Source: CAZFLD01 sp964519835
GTDB taxonomy: Bacteria > Spirochaetota > Spirochaetia > DSM-27196 > CAZFLD01
Direction: 5' to 3'
Assembly (NCBI GenBank): GCA_964519835.1
Contig: CAZFLD010000008.1
Coordinates: 27,333-91,332 of the forward strand
DNA length: 64,000 bases
Each line of letters starts with the position of its first letter. Within the stretch, counting starts at the first letter, position 1. The translations under genes and the position numbers were made by a program. Positions 35,901 through 42,885 of the stretch are shown here, piece by piece. The notes under the pieces were generated by a model. It searched no databases and had not been told where the DNA came from. It was given only the letters and a program-made list of their open reading frames with translations.

Positions 35901-38007
35901 CTATGAAGAGCCCGTCGAATGGAGCTTCGACGCCGACGATAGAGATTTCGAGATCGAATACTACTCGGCGGACCGCGCCGGTAACACAAGCGAAACCTAC
36001 CTCTACGAGCTGACCGCGCCGGAACAGGTTCCCGAGCCTGTTCTGATGGACTTAGTGGACGGCGGGCTTTACAACGGGGAGGTAGCCGTCCGGAATGAGA
36101 CGCCCGGCGACCTTATCGTCCGGTACGAGCTTGCCACCGGCGATTCCGCTCCGAGTGACGTAACGCGGTTTTCACCGATCCTAGGCCCCGTTACACGATT
36201 TGAGGCCAATCCGGGCGAGACACTCCGCTACCGGCTTGCAACCCGGTCCTTCGCCCGGGACGGATCGGCCTCACAACTGGTCACGCGAGATTTCGCCATC
36301 GACAGAAGTCCACCGACGCCACCGACGCTCACCGGGGCCGAGGACCGCGGTTTTTACCAGGAGGACGTGACCATAACACTTCAGGCGCCGGACGGAGACA
36401 TATACGTGTCGGTTCGCAGACGGGACGTCGCGGCCGGTAATGGTACAGAGCCGAGTTTCGAAAAGTATAACGGACCCATCACACTTCGCTCCGAGGCGGG
36501 CACCTTTGCGTCATACGTCGTAGAGGCCTTTAGTCTCGATCAAGCCGGCAATCGCAGTCCGCAGAACGCCCAGTGGGAAGTCTTTATCGATCGCGAAATC
36601 ATCTACGTCTCCCCGGACGGCAATGACAACGCGCCGGGCACAAGGGTCGCGCCAATTGCGGGGATAAGCCGGGCCCTCGAGATGGCTGAAGCAGGCGACA
36701 GGAAGACAATATTCCTGCAGACCGGCGAATACACGCTGTCCGCGCCGACAGCTGTGGATGGCGACCTATCCATCATAGGAGGCTTCTCCGAGAACTGGCG
36801 CATCGCGGAAGACCGGGATGCCCGCTCGATACTCAGGCGATCGGACTCACTGACCGAAAAACGGGCCTTCTTCTCGGTCTCCGAGGGAACTCTCGAATTG
36901 CAGCGCATCGAAATTGCAGACGAAGACGCCCACTTCGACGCCGTCTTTGTGGTAGAGGGGGGCACCCTTGTCTATTCCCACTCCAACCTAAGGGTCCGTG
37001 GCGCCACACTCGCCATAAGCCAACAGGTCGGCCGTACCGTCCTGCAGGACGCGAGCATTCGCGCCGAGCAGAGCATAGCCGGAACTCTGATCCGCGCCGT
37101 GGGCGGCAGCCTCGACGTGCGGGACACGGTGCTCGAGTCGAGGGACTCGGTGGCGGACATGACCCTTATCAACGCGCTGAGCACTGAAGCCACAAGTCTC
37201 CGGCGGTCCACGTTAATACCGGGATCCGGCGCCTCGACCCGTGGTCTGTATGCAATCGGCGGACTGGTCAACCTCGTGGACAGCTACGTCAACTCCGGCG
37301 TCGGCCGTACATCGGCGCAGGCGGTTGTGCTGGATTCGGTCGTGGCCGGCATAGAAAACTCGAGAATAACTGGATCCGACGAGGCTCCCCTTTCCGTGGT
37401 GGTCAGCGTCGACAACTCCGATCTCTCAATCACCTCGAGCCGTTTGGAGGCGGCTGCCGGCAACGGCTCGACGGCTCTGTCGGCACGCTCGAGCACGTTG
37501 TTTGTGGAGGAGACAACCATAGTCGGCTCCAACACGGGTGAGTTTTTGTACCTAATGAACGTGCGAGGCTCCGAAGCGGAGTTTCGCGGCAACACGCTCC
37601 AGGGTGGCCGGACGGGCGACTTTATCGCGGCGATCCTTCGCGCCTCGCGAACACAGTGGGTGGACAATCGGATTGAGGCGGGCCCGGGACAGAGCTTCAC
37701 GGCGGCATTCCACATTACCGAAGATGGCCAGACGGTCCTCGAGAACAACAACATCCGACACGACCGATTGGTGGGAAGTGCAATCTACGTGGGCTCGAAC
37801 GTGCTCGACCTACAGATCGTAGACAATACGTTCTATGGGTGGCACATCCTTATGGAAGAGGAGACGGGGCTCCCGTCTAACTGGCGCACGGAAACGCCGC
37901 TGACACAAACAATCGATACGGCGGAAAAGCTCAACGAGCGCGACGGATCCCGACCGGGATTTCTCATTCGAGACAACACCGCCGAGGTTTTTGTCAATAG
38001 CAACTGA
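32929..38007 (+). CDS. Giant surface protein: ~11 Ig-like modules plus beta-helix
   Basis: 1,692 residues from TTG 32929, which gives a clean signal peptide (RRLIALVLLCIPVFSGISQ); GTG 32881 lies inside the upstream gene and adds 16 residues. Residues ~25-1225 are about eleven modules of ~90-120 residues, mostly joined at linkers such as VDKDAPVAP, FDTIPPDVP, IDKAAPPAP, VDRKAPAVP and IDRSPPTPP. Internal motifs YYSIDGSEPD and DTAGN resemble chitobiase C-terminal/FN3-associated domains. From YVSPDGNDNAPGT (~1225) to the end it is a right-handed beta-helix. It has no anchor, so it may be secreted or outer-membrane-bound; adhesion or glycan binding is plausible but unproven. Confidence 0.8.
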   Translation: MRRLIALVLLCIPVFSGISQENPTPEITVSPAPGVYRSNVRLEMSYDDPSVLLVFSFPRSLDGTRRQFEFPLRLSALPGEERIYDIRIEAVRDGIVVAERNVTYRVDKDAPVAPEPTLAPGVYTSNRVLAFEVESDAEVAYTLSDPVTSTTGRWDGFGLSLTAESGERRDYLVETYAVDAAGNQSMMVTRRFSIDRSGESVQARRFEIRSPAPGDFANQQTLHIEVSGAEWVRYAFNDTDPVTNGAPYTGPVRIEGEGQILVRVAASFDPEEDPQYREVLFSQAAAEGQLTTRDPLTGVVVVTPPEGSPIRYTTEERTPTDSDPLLTTQLSLEPPRGSIRYLPFRWIDPSAAENREFRRFFVLDGRVPAEPAVTPLSPLPLRANVEFVIRASDGAATYYSIDGSEPDILSPRYNGGVLSLELPEGSGTLVFNARSRFPNGNWGPTTRAEFAFDTIPPDVPEVQVVRESPAGSVEIELSGSGDDVFVYSIAVGDDRPPPPDSNSSQIQSPFLLTGPYGYSNRFSLRFAARDTAGNVSDATEPYTFLIDKAAPPAPQITQKSITEGDSLETPERRRGEPIVVVVSGSGRLFYRVQPVGVESQEFRPYEEQIRLEGQERVRREYVLEAYAEDEFGNRSSTVLVSDLVVDRRVPSLPEIEGVQHGDLLSTDVVEIRFPGRQPELRIRYEQSTTGEAPEPGPESPVVGDGLVLEIPIDEEVEFSLAFRPEFADGGLPGVVTRVAFRVDRKAPAVPSLEGISDGDVFGRNVSVAVSSTRPGEQVFVLLLPEEEADEVDVFAEGFVYTSPLQAETKEGTEQSYAVYLAARDTAGNETTRDRPIRFVVDRLAPPPPELTAYQGSPAAQNPDTIAPPGPINTGAIVEIIAETDQILYALTNDGSIPRDPKREYTSRLSLPGRRNQETEYNLIAVAVDDAGNQSRPAGPLTILIDRAPPRPPDAPSIRYTDNRVRDSGTIAWRSNPDYDLYYRIDGEEFERYEEPVEWSFDADDRDFEIEYYSADRAGNTSETYLYELTAPEQVPEPVLMDLVDGGLYNGEVAVRNETPGDLIVRYELATGDSAPSDVTRFSPILGPVTRFEANPGETLRYRLATRSFARDGSASQLVTRDFAIDRSPPTPPTLTGAEDRGFYQEDVTITLQAPDGDIYVSVRRRDVAAGNGTEPSFEKYNGPITLRSEAGTFASYVVEAFSLDQAGNRSPQNAQWEVFIDREIIYVSPDGNDNAPGTRVAPIAGISRALEMAEAGDRKTIFLQTGEYTLSAPTAVDGDLSIIGGFSENWRIAEDRDARSILRRSDSLTEKRAFFSVSEGTLELQRIEIADEDAHFDAVFVVEGGTLVYSHSNLRVRGATLAISQQVGRTVLQDASIRAEQSIAGTLIRAVGGSLDVRDTVLESRDSVADMTLINALSTEATSLRRSTLIPGSGASTRGLYAIGGLVNLVDSYVNSGVGRTSAQAVVLDSVVAGIENSRITGSDEAPLSVVVSVDNSDLSITSSRLEAAAGNGSTALSARSSTLFVEETTIVGSNTGEFLYLMNVRGSEAEFRGNTLQGGRTGDFIAAILRASRTQWVDNRIEAGPGQSFTAAFHITEDGQTVLENNNIRHDRLVGSAIYVGSNVLDLQIVDNTFYGWHILMEEETGLPSNWRTETPLTQTIDTAEKLNERDGSRPGFLIRDNTAEVFVNSN

Positions 38008-38012
38008 TTCGT

Positions 38013-39227
38013 TTATTCACGAACCCAGAGCGTTTTGTCTTGGTAGTAATAGTTGCGCCACAACCCGACGCCTATGGTACCGGCGAACACAAGAGGGCTG
38101 TCGTCCGGCGGAGTTGACGGAGCGTTCTCCACCGGCATAATCGCCGGAGAGCTATCAACATAAAAGGTCGTTATGGCGCCGTTGGAGAGCTCGCTGGGCA
38201 GATAGTTGCCGCCGGTGCCCGCAACGTCCGGTAGGCTCGCAAATCGATCGATAGCAAGATCCACCTGCCCGTCACCGTCGCCGTCGGTGAGTTGGAAGTA
38301 TCCATGTTTGTTGGTACCCACGAGGAGCGCGCCGAACTCTCCGTACTCAACGTATACGAGGTCGGAAAAGGACACAGCCTGCTCGTTGATACTAAGGGCT
38401 TGCTCGTGTGTTGCGAAACTCCCGTCTTCGAACCGCACGAGGAAGCCGGTTGACGTTGAGATGTACACGGCCTCTTCCCCCGCCGGACCGCCGTAGTACA
38501 GGCCTCTGAACGCCGTGTTCGAGGGAAAACTCACTCCGGTATCAACCGTAGAGAGAGCGGCCATGTTGCTTCCCCGGTAGATGTTTTGCGCATCGATTGC
38601 CCAATAGTCGGCACCGTCGTGCACGATATCGAGGATTCGCAGCGAACCGGCGGCAATAACCTCGCTAAAAGCACTACCGTCGGTCGAGCGGTACACACCG
38701 TAGCCGGCGACGGTTCCGCTGCCCACTTGGCTCGATTCGGTGGTCACAACAAACAACTCATCGCCGGCGCCGACGGATACCACGTGAAGACCGCTTACGC
38801 CGTCGGTGGCGTCCAAACCGGTTGTAGTTGCGGCCGACCAACTCGGGTCGGAGGCGCTTGGGTCGAAGGTAAATAGCCCGGAGTCTTCCCCGTTGGTGGA
38901 CGCGAGAGCACCGTAAACCAACGAGTTAAAGGAAGCCGCGTCGGCCGCAAGGTCGTAACCTGACGGGCCGGCAATTTCAGTCCACCGGCCGTCGGAGGGC
39001 GTCTCCGCCGTAGCGCTCCTAATGTAGACTCTGCCTGAAGAGGCAACGTATGTGTTCCCGACGCGGAACATCGACGAAACGGTGGAATTATCGGCGAATC
39101 CGAGGTCGAGATCCCGCCGAACCTCCGATTCGATGCTCGCAAATATACCAACCGGCCCCTCGGTGCATCCGATCAGGAGCACCAAGGAGGCGATAAGGCT
39201 CACGAAGAGTAGTAGTCGCTTGATCAT
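38013..39227 (-). CDS. Predicted lipoprotein, possible beta-propeller
   Basis: 404 residues from ATG 39227, which follows GAGGA by 6 nt; ATG 39242 and the longer frame are less likely. The lipobox is VLLIGC after a typical signal (RLLLFVSLIASL). The mature part has repeated short strands with patterns such as YVASSGRVYIRS, LFTFDPSASDPSW, YGVYRSTDGSAF and LLVGTNKHGYFQL, suggesting a beta-propeller or sialidase-like fold of seven or so blades. No catalytic motif is recognised. It converges on the giant surface protein with only 5 bp between the stops. Function unknown. Confidence 0.75.
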   Translation of the reverse strand: MIKRLLLFVSLIASLVLLIGCTEGPVGIFASIESEVRRDLDLGFADNSTVSSMFRVGNTYVASSGRVYIRSATAETPSDGRWTEIAGPSGYDLAADAASFNSLVYGALASTNGEDSGLFTFDPSASDPSWSAATTTGLDATDGVSGLHVVSVGAGDELFVVTTESSQVGSGTVAGYGVYRSTDGSAFSEVIAAGSLRILDIVHDGADYWAIDAQNIYRGSNMAALSTVDTGVSFPSNTAFRGLYYGGPAGEEAVYISTSTGFLVRFEDGSFATHEQALSINEQAVSFSDLVYVEYGEFGALLVGTNKHGYFQLTDGDGDGQVDLAIDRFASLPDVAGTGGNYLPSELSNGAITTFYVDSSPAIMPVENAPSTPPDDSPLVFAGTIGVGLWRNYYYQDKTLWVRE

Positions 39228-39263
39228 TGTTTCCTCGCTCATGGGCTTTTCTCGTCCAGGCTT

Positions 39264-39296
39264 CTGTTGCCGGGGTTTCCATCGCCCCGGCAGCAG
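39264..39296 (-). repeat. Strong hairpin in the leader of the lipoprotein gene
   Basis: CTGTTGCCGGGG (39264-39275) pairs with CCCCGGCAGCAG (39285-39296) across a 9-nt loop, with one mismatch. No T-run follows on either strand, so it is not an ordinary terminator. It lies 37 nt upstream of the lipoprotein ATG and 64 nt after the stop of the upstream OMP gene. The remaining ~130-bp gap shows no clear promoter. Confidence 0.6.
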
Positions 39297-39360
39297 TAAC
39301 CCAACATGTCGCATGATTCCGACAAGTGCCAAAAAACGCCCGAATTTGACCTGATAAGGC

Positions 39361-40005
39361 CTAAAAATGGTAAAGGGCGGAGAGAGTCACCTCAAAAAAG
39401 TTGCCGATACGCGTGTCGGCGGCTCGGGAGCCGTTGTAAATCTGTGGCACCCACCAGTAAACCACGTTGGCCCCAAACGCCCAGTTTGCGTCGAAGTTCC
39501 AATAGAACGATCCGCCGGGTTTGAGAATGGGACTCACATGAAACTGATCGTCGAGCCGCTCGAAATTCGCCCCGACGCCAAGATAGAGCGGAACCTCAAA
39601 CGGATAGCTTCGAAAGAAGTACGAGACTTGTGCCGTAAGGGGAAGCATAAACAGCACCCGGTCGTTGGGCGTAAACGAAAACATGCCGCCAATCTCCGCG
39701 CCGATTGAAAGCTCGTTGGTCAAAAAAGTTGCCCACCGGAGAGCGCCGGCACCACCAATCGTAAGGTTCGTGGCTTGAAAACGCTCCGTACCCGTGGGGA
39801 TGTCTGCTACCGGATTGAAGGAGAACAGCGGGAAAAAGCCGCCCAAGTTGATCGAGAACATCTGATCGCCGAGTGTATACGAAGGAATAATCTCCTCCTG
39901 CCCGGGGGGATCCGTCGGGGTTGTTTCTTGTGCAAACAGTCCTGCGCCCGCGAAAACGACCAAAAACGCTACACAGGGAACCAAGTGACGTGTTGTGAGT
40001 TTCAC
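39361..40005 (-). CDS. Small outer-membrane beta-barrel protein
   Basis: 214 residues from GTG 40005. A signal peptide (HLVPCVAFLVVFAGAGLFAQ) is followed by alternating amphipathic strands rich in Phe, Tyr and Gly (MFSINLGGFFPLFSFNP; AQVSYFFRSYPFEVPLYLGV), ending in LSALYHF with a terminal Phe, the usual outer-membrane-barrel C-terminus. An eight-stranded barrel would fit the length. The longer frame from 40449 is antisense to folD and is rejected. GTG 40005 has no Shine-Dalgarno sequence but lies 7 nt after a -10 box. Confidence 0.75.
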   Translation of the reverse strand: MKLTTRHLVPCVAFLVVFAGAGLFAQETTPTDPPGQEEIIPSYTLGDQMFSINLGGFFPLFSFNPVADIPTGTERFQATNLTIGGAGALRWATFLTNELSIGAEIGGMFSFTPNDRVLFMLPLTAQVSYFFRSYPFEVPLYLGVGANFERLDDQFHVSPILKPGGSFYWNFDANWAFGANVVYWWVPQIYNGSRAADTRIGNFFEVTLSALYHF

Positions 40006-40012
40006 CAGGAAA

Positions 40013-40042
40013 AGTCTATCACGCGGCGGTTTGTGCTTACAA
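40013..40042 (-). promoter_or_regulatory. Promoter of the OMP gene (leaderless)
   Basis: On the minus strand, TTGTAA at 40042-40037, an 18-nt spacer and TAGACT at 40018-40013. Seven nucleotides separate the -10 box from the GTG at 40005. The -35 box is 2 bp from the folD -35 box. Confidence 0.5.
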
Positions 40043-40044
40043 GC

Positions 40045-40074
40045 TTGAAGAAATTGCTTTGACCGTGGTACAAG
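40045..40074 (+). promoter_or_regulatory. Promoter of folD (leaderless)
   Basis: TTGAAG at 40045-40050, an 18-nt spacer and TACAAG at 40069-40074. Six nucleotides separate the -10 box from the folD ATG at 40081, so transcription should start at the A of the ATG or next to it. Confidence 0.5.
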
Positions 40075-40080
40075 GCGGCT

Positions 40081-40971
40081 ATGCCCGCAATCGTTGCCGA
40101 CGGCAAAGCCCTTGCAGCTGAAATACGAGGTCTGGTGGCGGACCGGATCGTCGCTCGACCGGCGGCCTCTGTTCCGCCCGGATTGGCCGTGGTTCTTGTC
40201 GGCGACAACGCCGCCTCGCAGACCTACGTGGCCGCGAAGGCCAAGGCGGCCGCCGAGGTCGGGATCCGGGCCCAGGACCTTCGGCATTCCGCCGACGTTT
40301 CCTCGGCCGAGCTCGAAGACGAAATCGATCGGCTCAACGCGGATCATTCCGTTCATGGAATCCTCGTCCAGCTGCCCCTGCCCAAGCACATCAACCCCGA
40401 TACCATTACCGAGCGTATCGACCCGGCCAAAGACGTGGACGGCTTTCATCCCGCCAACCTCGGTCGGCTAATGCTGGGAAGGCCGCTCGTGGAGGCGTGC
40501 ACTCCCGCCGGCGTGGTGGCACTGCTCGCCAAGTACAACGTGCCCCTCGAAGGAGCCCACGTTGTGATAATCGGGCGGAGTACGATTGTCGGGAAACCGT
40601 TGGCACTAATGCTCGCCGCCAAGGCGCCCGGCAGAAACGCGACGGTTACCATCTGCCACTCGCGAACAAAAAACCTCGCGGAGGTAGTGCGGAGCGGCGA
40701 CATCGTTGTCGCTGCGGCCGGAGCGCCCGAGCTGGTTACCGCCGATATGGTGGCGCCCGGGGCCGTGGTTGTGGACGTCGGCACTAACCGTGTTGCCGAC
40801 CCGTCAAAAAAGCGCGGCTATCGCTTGGTGGGAGACGTAAAATTCGAAGATGTGGCGTCAAAGGCCTCGCTTCTCACACCGGTGCCCGGCGGTATCGGCC
40901 CGCTCACGGTGGCAATGCTTCTCCAGAACACCGTGACGGCTTGGGAAAGAGCGGTGGACGGTCATGAATAG
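40081..40971 (+). CDS. folD: Bifunctional methylene-THF dehydrogenase/cyclohydrolase
   Basis: 296 residues. The catalytic YVAAK (Tyr49, Lys53), VHGILVQLPLPKH, PAKDVDGFHP and the NADP-binding IIGRSTIVGKPLA are intact, as is TPVPGGIGPLTVAMLL. It converts 5,10-methylene-THF to 10-formyl-THF, the formyl donor used by the AICAR transformylase encoded two genes downstream. The stop overlaps the start of the IMP cyclohydrolase gene by 8 nt, so the three are an operon. Confidence 0.97.
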   Translation: MPAIVADGKALAAEIRGLVADRIVARPAASVPPGLAVVLVGDNAASQTYVAAKAKAAAEVGIRAQDLRHSADVSSAELEDEIDRLNADHSVHGILVQLPLPKHINPDTITERIDPAKDVDGFHPANLGRLMLGRPLVEACTPAGVVALLAKYNVPLEGAHVVIIGRSTIVGKPLALMLAAKAPGRNATVTICHSRTKNLAEVVRSGDIVVAAAGAPELVTADMVAPGAVVVDVGTNRVADPSKKRGYRLVGDVKFEDVASKASLLTPVPGGIGPLTVAMLLQNTVTAWERAVDGHE

Positions 40972-41629
40972 GATAACGGGGGCACCAAACTTGGTGCACA
41001 TCAAGACGATTTTGGTAAGTGTTTTTGACAAGGCGGACCTCACGACCTTCCTATCACGCATTCAAAACGCGGCACCGACGGCACGAGTCATCGCAAGCGG
41101 CGGGACCTACGCGGAGATAAAACAGCACATGGGCGAGAGACTCGTGGACCGACTTGTTCGTCTTTCGGATTTCACCGGTCAACCGGAAATGCAGGGCGGG
41201 CTCGTAAAGAGCCTGGACTATCACATCTACGCAGCGCTCCTCTCGGAGACGGAGAACGAGGATCACAAGAGAGATCTCGATCGCCTCGGCACCCCTCCGA
41301 TCGACATGGTGATAACCAACCTCTATCCTTTTGAGGCCGTCGTGGCGGATGGGTCAAACGACATCGAAGACGCCCGCGCCCATATCGACATCGGAGGGCC
41401 CGCAATGCTCCGGGCTGCGGCGAAAAATTTCCTTCGAGTTGCAGCAGTGTGTGATGTAGGGGACTACGACGCGGTTGCCGCGGAGTTGGAGGAACAATCC
41501 GGTGCCCTGTCTTTGACCACTCGCGCTTGCTTGGCGCAAAAGGTGTTCCGTGTGACTTCCACCTACGACAACGCAATCGCTTTGTACATGGAGAAAGCCG
41601 GAGGCACCGTGGAGCGCCGGTATCTATGA
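40964..41629 (+). CDS. IMP cyclohydrolase (PurH N-terminal half as separate gene)
   Basis: 221 residues covering only the MGS-like/IMP cyclohydrolase half of PurH. It opens with ILVSVFDKADLTTF and VIASGGTYAEIK. Expected active-site positions are Lys82, Tyr121 (NLYPF), Asp142 (IDIGG) and Lys154 (AAAKN). The usual KTLHPKIHGGIL block reads KSLDYHIYAALL here: the lysine is kept but His-Pro-Lys is lost. It should close FAICAR to IMP. The gene ends with TGA inside ATGA, where the transformylase gene begins. Confidence 0.85.
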   Translation: MNRITGAPNLVHIKTILVSVFDKADLTTFLSRIQNAAPTARVIASGGTYAEIKQHMGERLVDRLVRLSDFTGQPEMQGGLVKSLDYHIYAALLSETENEDHKRDLDRLGTPPIDMVITNLYPFEAVVADGSNDIEDARAHIDIGGPAMLRAAAKNFLRVAAVCDVGDYDAVAAELEEQSGALSLTTRACLAQKVFRVTSTYDNAIALYMEKAGGTVERRYL

Positions 41630-42876
41630 GCAGCAAGGACTTGCAGGCGGCCTACAAAAGCGTGTTGGAGGACCGTTTTCCTCCCACCATGGAGATTAGC
41701 TTTGTGGCTGGAGGCAACCGGCAGACCTTGGTCTACGAGCGTGTGGAATGGACGGTTGCCGGAGAGAAACGGGGCCTTCGTTACGGCGAGAATCCCGGGC
41801 AAGAAGCCGCCCTCTATAAGTTGATCAACGGGACCCTGACAATCGGCGAGGTAACGACAATAGCGCCGGGCAAGGGATTGACCAGTGATCTCGAGCTCTT
41901 GAGATCGGGCAAGCACCCGGGAAAGACAAACCTGACCGACATCGATTCCGCGCTAACAATCCTGCGCAGCCTGTCTGAGAGGACCACTGCCGTTGTGGTC
42001 AAGCACAACAACCCAAGCGGCGTTGGCCGCGGAGCTTCCGCCGAGGAGGCGTACGGACGGGCCTACGACGCGGACAGCATCGCCGCCTTCGGTGGCGCCG
42101 TGGCGATTAACCGGGCAATCGACCTTTCAACGGCGGAGGCGCTTGCCTCGGCATACTGCGAAGTTGTTGCGGCGCCGGAGTACGAGGAAGGCACTTTAGA
42201 CGTTCTCGGCCGTCGCAAAAACCTGCGGATCATGCGCATCGGAGCGATGGACGCGTTGGAGCGTTACAGCCGAGAACGTGTTGTGGAGTTCAAGTCGCTT
42301 ATAGACGGCGGAATCGTGGCTCAATTGTCGTACCAATCCGGCGTCCGTGACGCGGCAGACCTGATAACTCCCCATGCGGTTCACGGCGACGCGTCCTACG
42401 CCGTGTCTCGTGAACCGAGCGCAGCTGAACTCGAGGCAATGCTCTTTGGTTGGAAGATTCAGGCCGGAATCATCAGCAACTCGGTAATCTTCGTGGACCG
42501 GGACCGAACGCTGGGAATCGGCGCCGGGGAACAAGACCGCGTGGGCGTTGCCCAGATTGCACGAGACAAGGCCTATTCACGGCACAGAGAGCGTTTGGCA
42601 CGGCGCCGCTACGGGAGATCTTTTGCAGAGCTCGATGACCAGGCGCCGGCCGAGATTTGCGCCGCGGTGGACGAGGCAAAGGCGGAGCTCCCGGGGTCCG
42701 CGATGGTATCCGACGGCTTTTTCCCGTTCCGCGACGGTGCCTTGGTCGGTCTCCACGAGGGAGTGGGAGCAATTCTGCAGCCGGGCGGCAGCCTGCGAGA
42801 CTGGGAAGTCATTGAGGCCGTCAATGAGTACAATACGGCAATGATGTTTACCGGAGAGAGGGTGTTCCGGCACTAG
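41626..42876 (+). CDS. AICAR transformylase (PurH C-terminal half as separate gene)
   Basis: 416 residues from ATG 41626, in the ATGA overlap. RYGENPGQEAALY, the catalytic VKHNNPSGVG (Lys-His), FGGAVAINR, SDGFFPFRDG and QPGGSLRDWEVIEAVNEYN match AICAR formyltransferase. It is longer than the equivalent part of fused PurH because of ~50 extra N-terminal residues and insertions. It transfers the formyl group of 10-formyl-THF to AICAR. A frame beginning at 41527 overlaps the upstream gene and is rejected. Confidence 0.93.
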   Translation: MSSKDLQAAYKSVLEDRFPPTMEISFVAGGNRQTLVYERVEWTVAGEKRGLRYGENPGQEAALYKLINGTLTIGEVTTIAPGKGLTSDLELLRSGKHPGKTNLTDIDSALTILRSLSERTTAVVVKHNNPSGVGRGASAEEAYGRAYDADSIAAFGGAVAINRAIDLSTAEALASAYCEVVAAPEYEEGTLDVLGRRKNLRIMRIGAMDALERYSRERVVEFKSLIDGGIVAQLSYQSGVRDAADLITPHAVHGDASYAVSREPSAAELEAMLFGWKIQAGIISNSVIFVDRDRTLGIGAGEQDRVGVAQIARDKAYSRHRERLARRRYGRSFAELDDQAPAEICAAVDEAKAELPGSAMVSDGFFPFRDGALVGLHEGVGAILQPGGSLRDWEVIEAVNEYNTAMMFTGERVFRH

Positions 42877-42885
42877 GATCAGCGC

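Noticed and set aside
38008..38012. Bidirectional terminator between the giant surface protein and the lipoprotein
   Set aside because: Only 5 bp separate the stops and no hairpin with a T-run is visible on either side.
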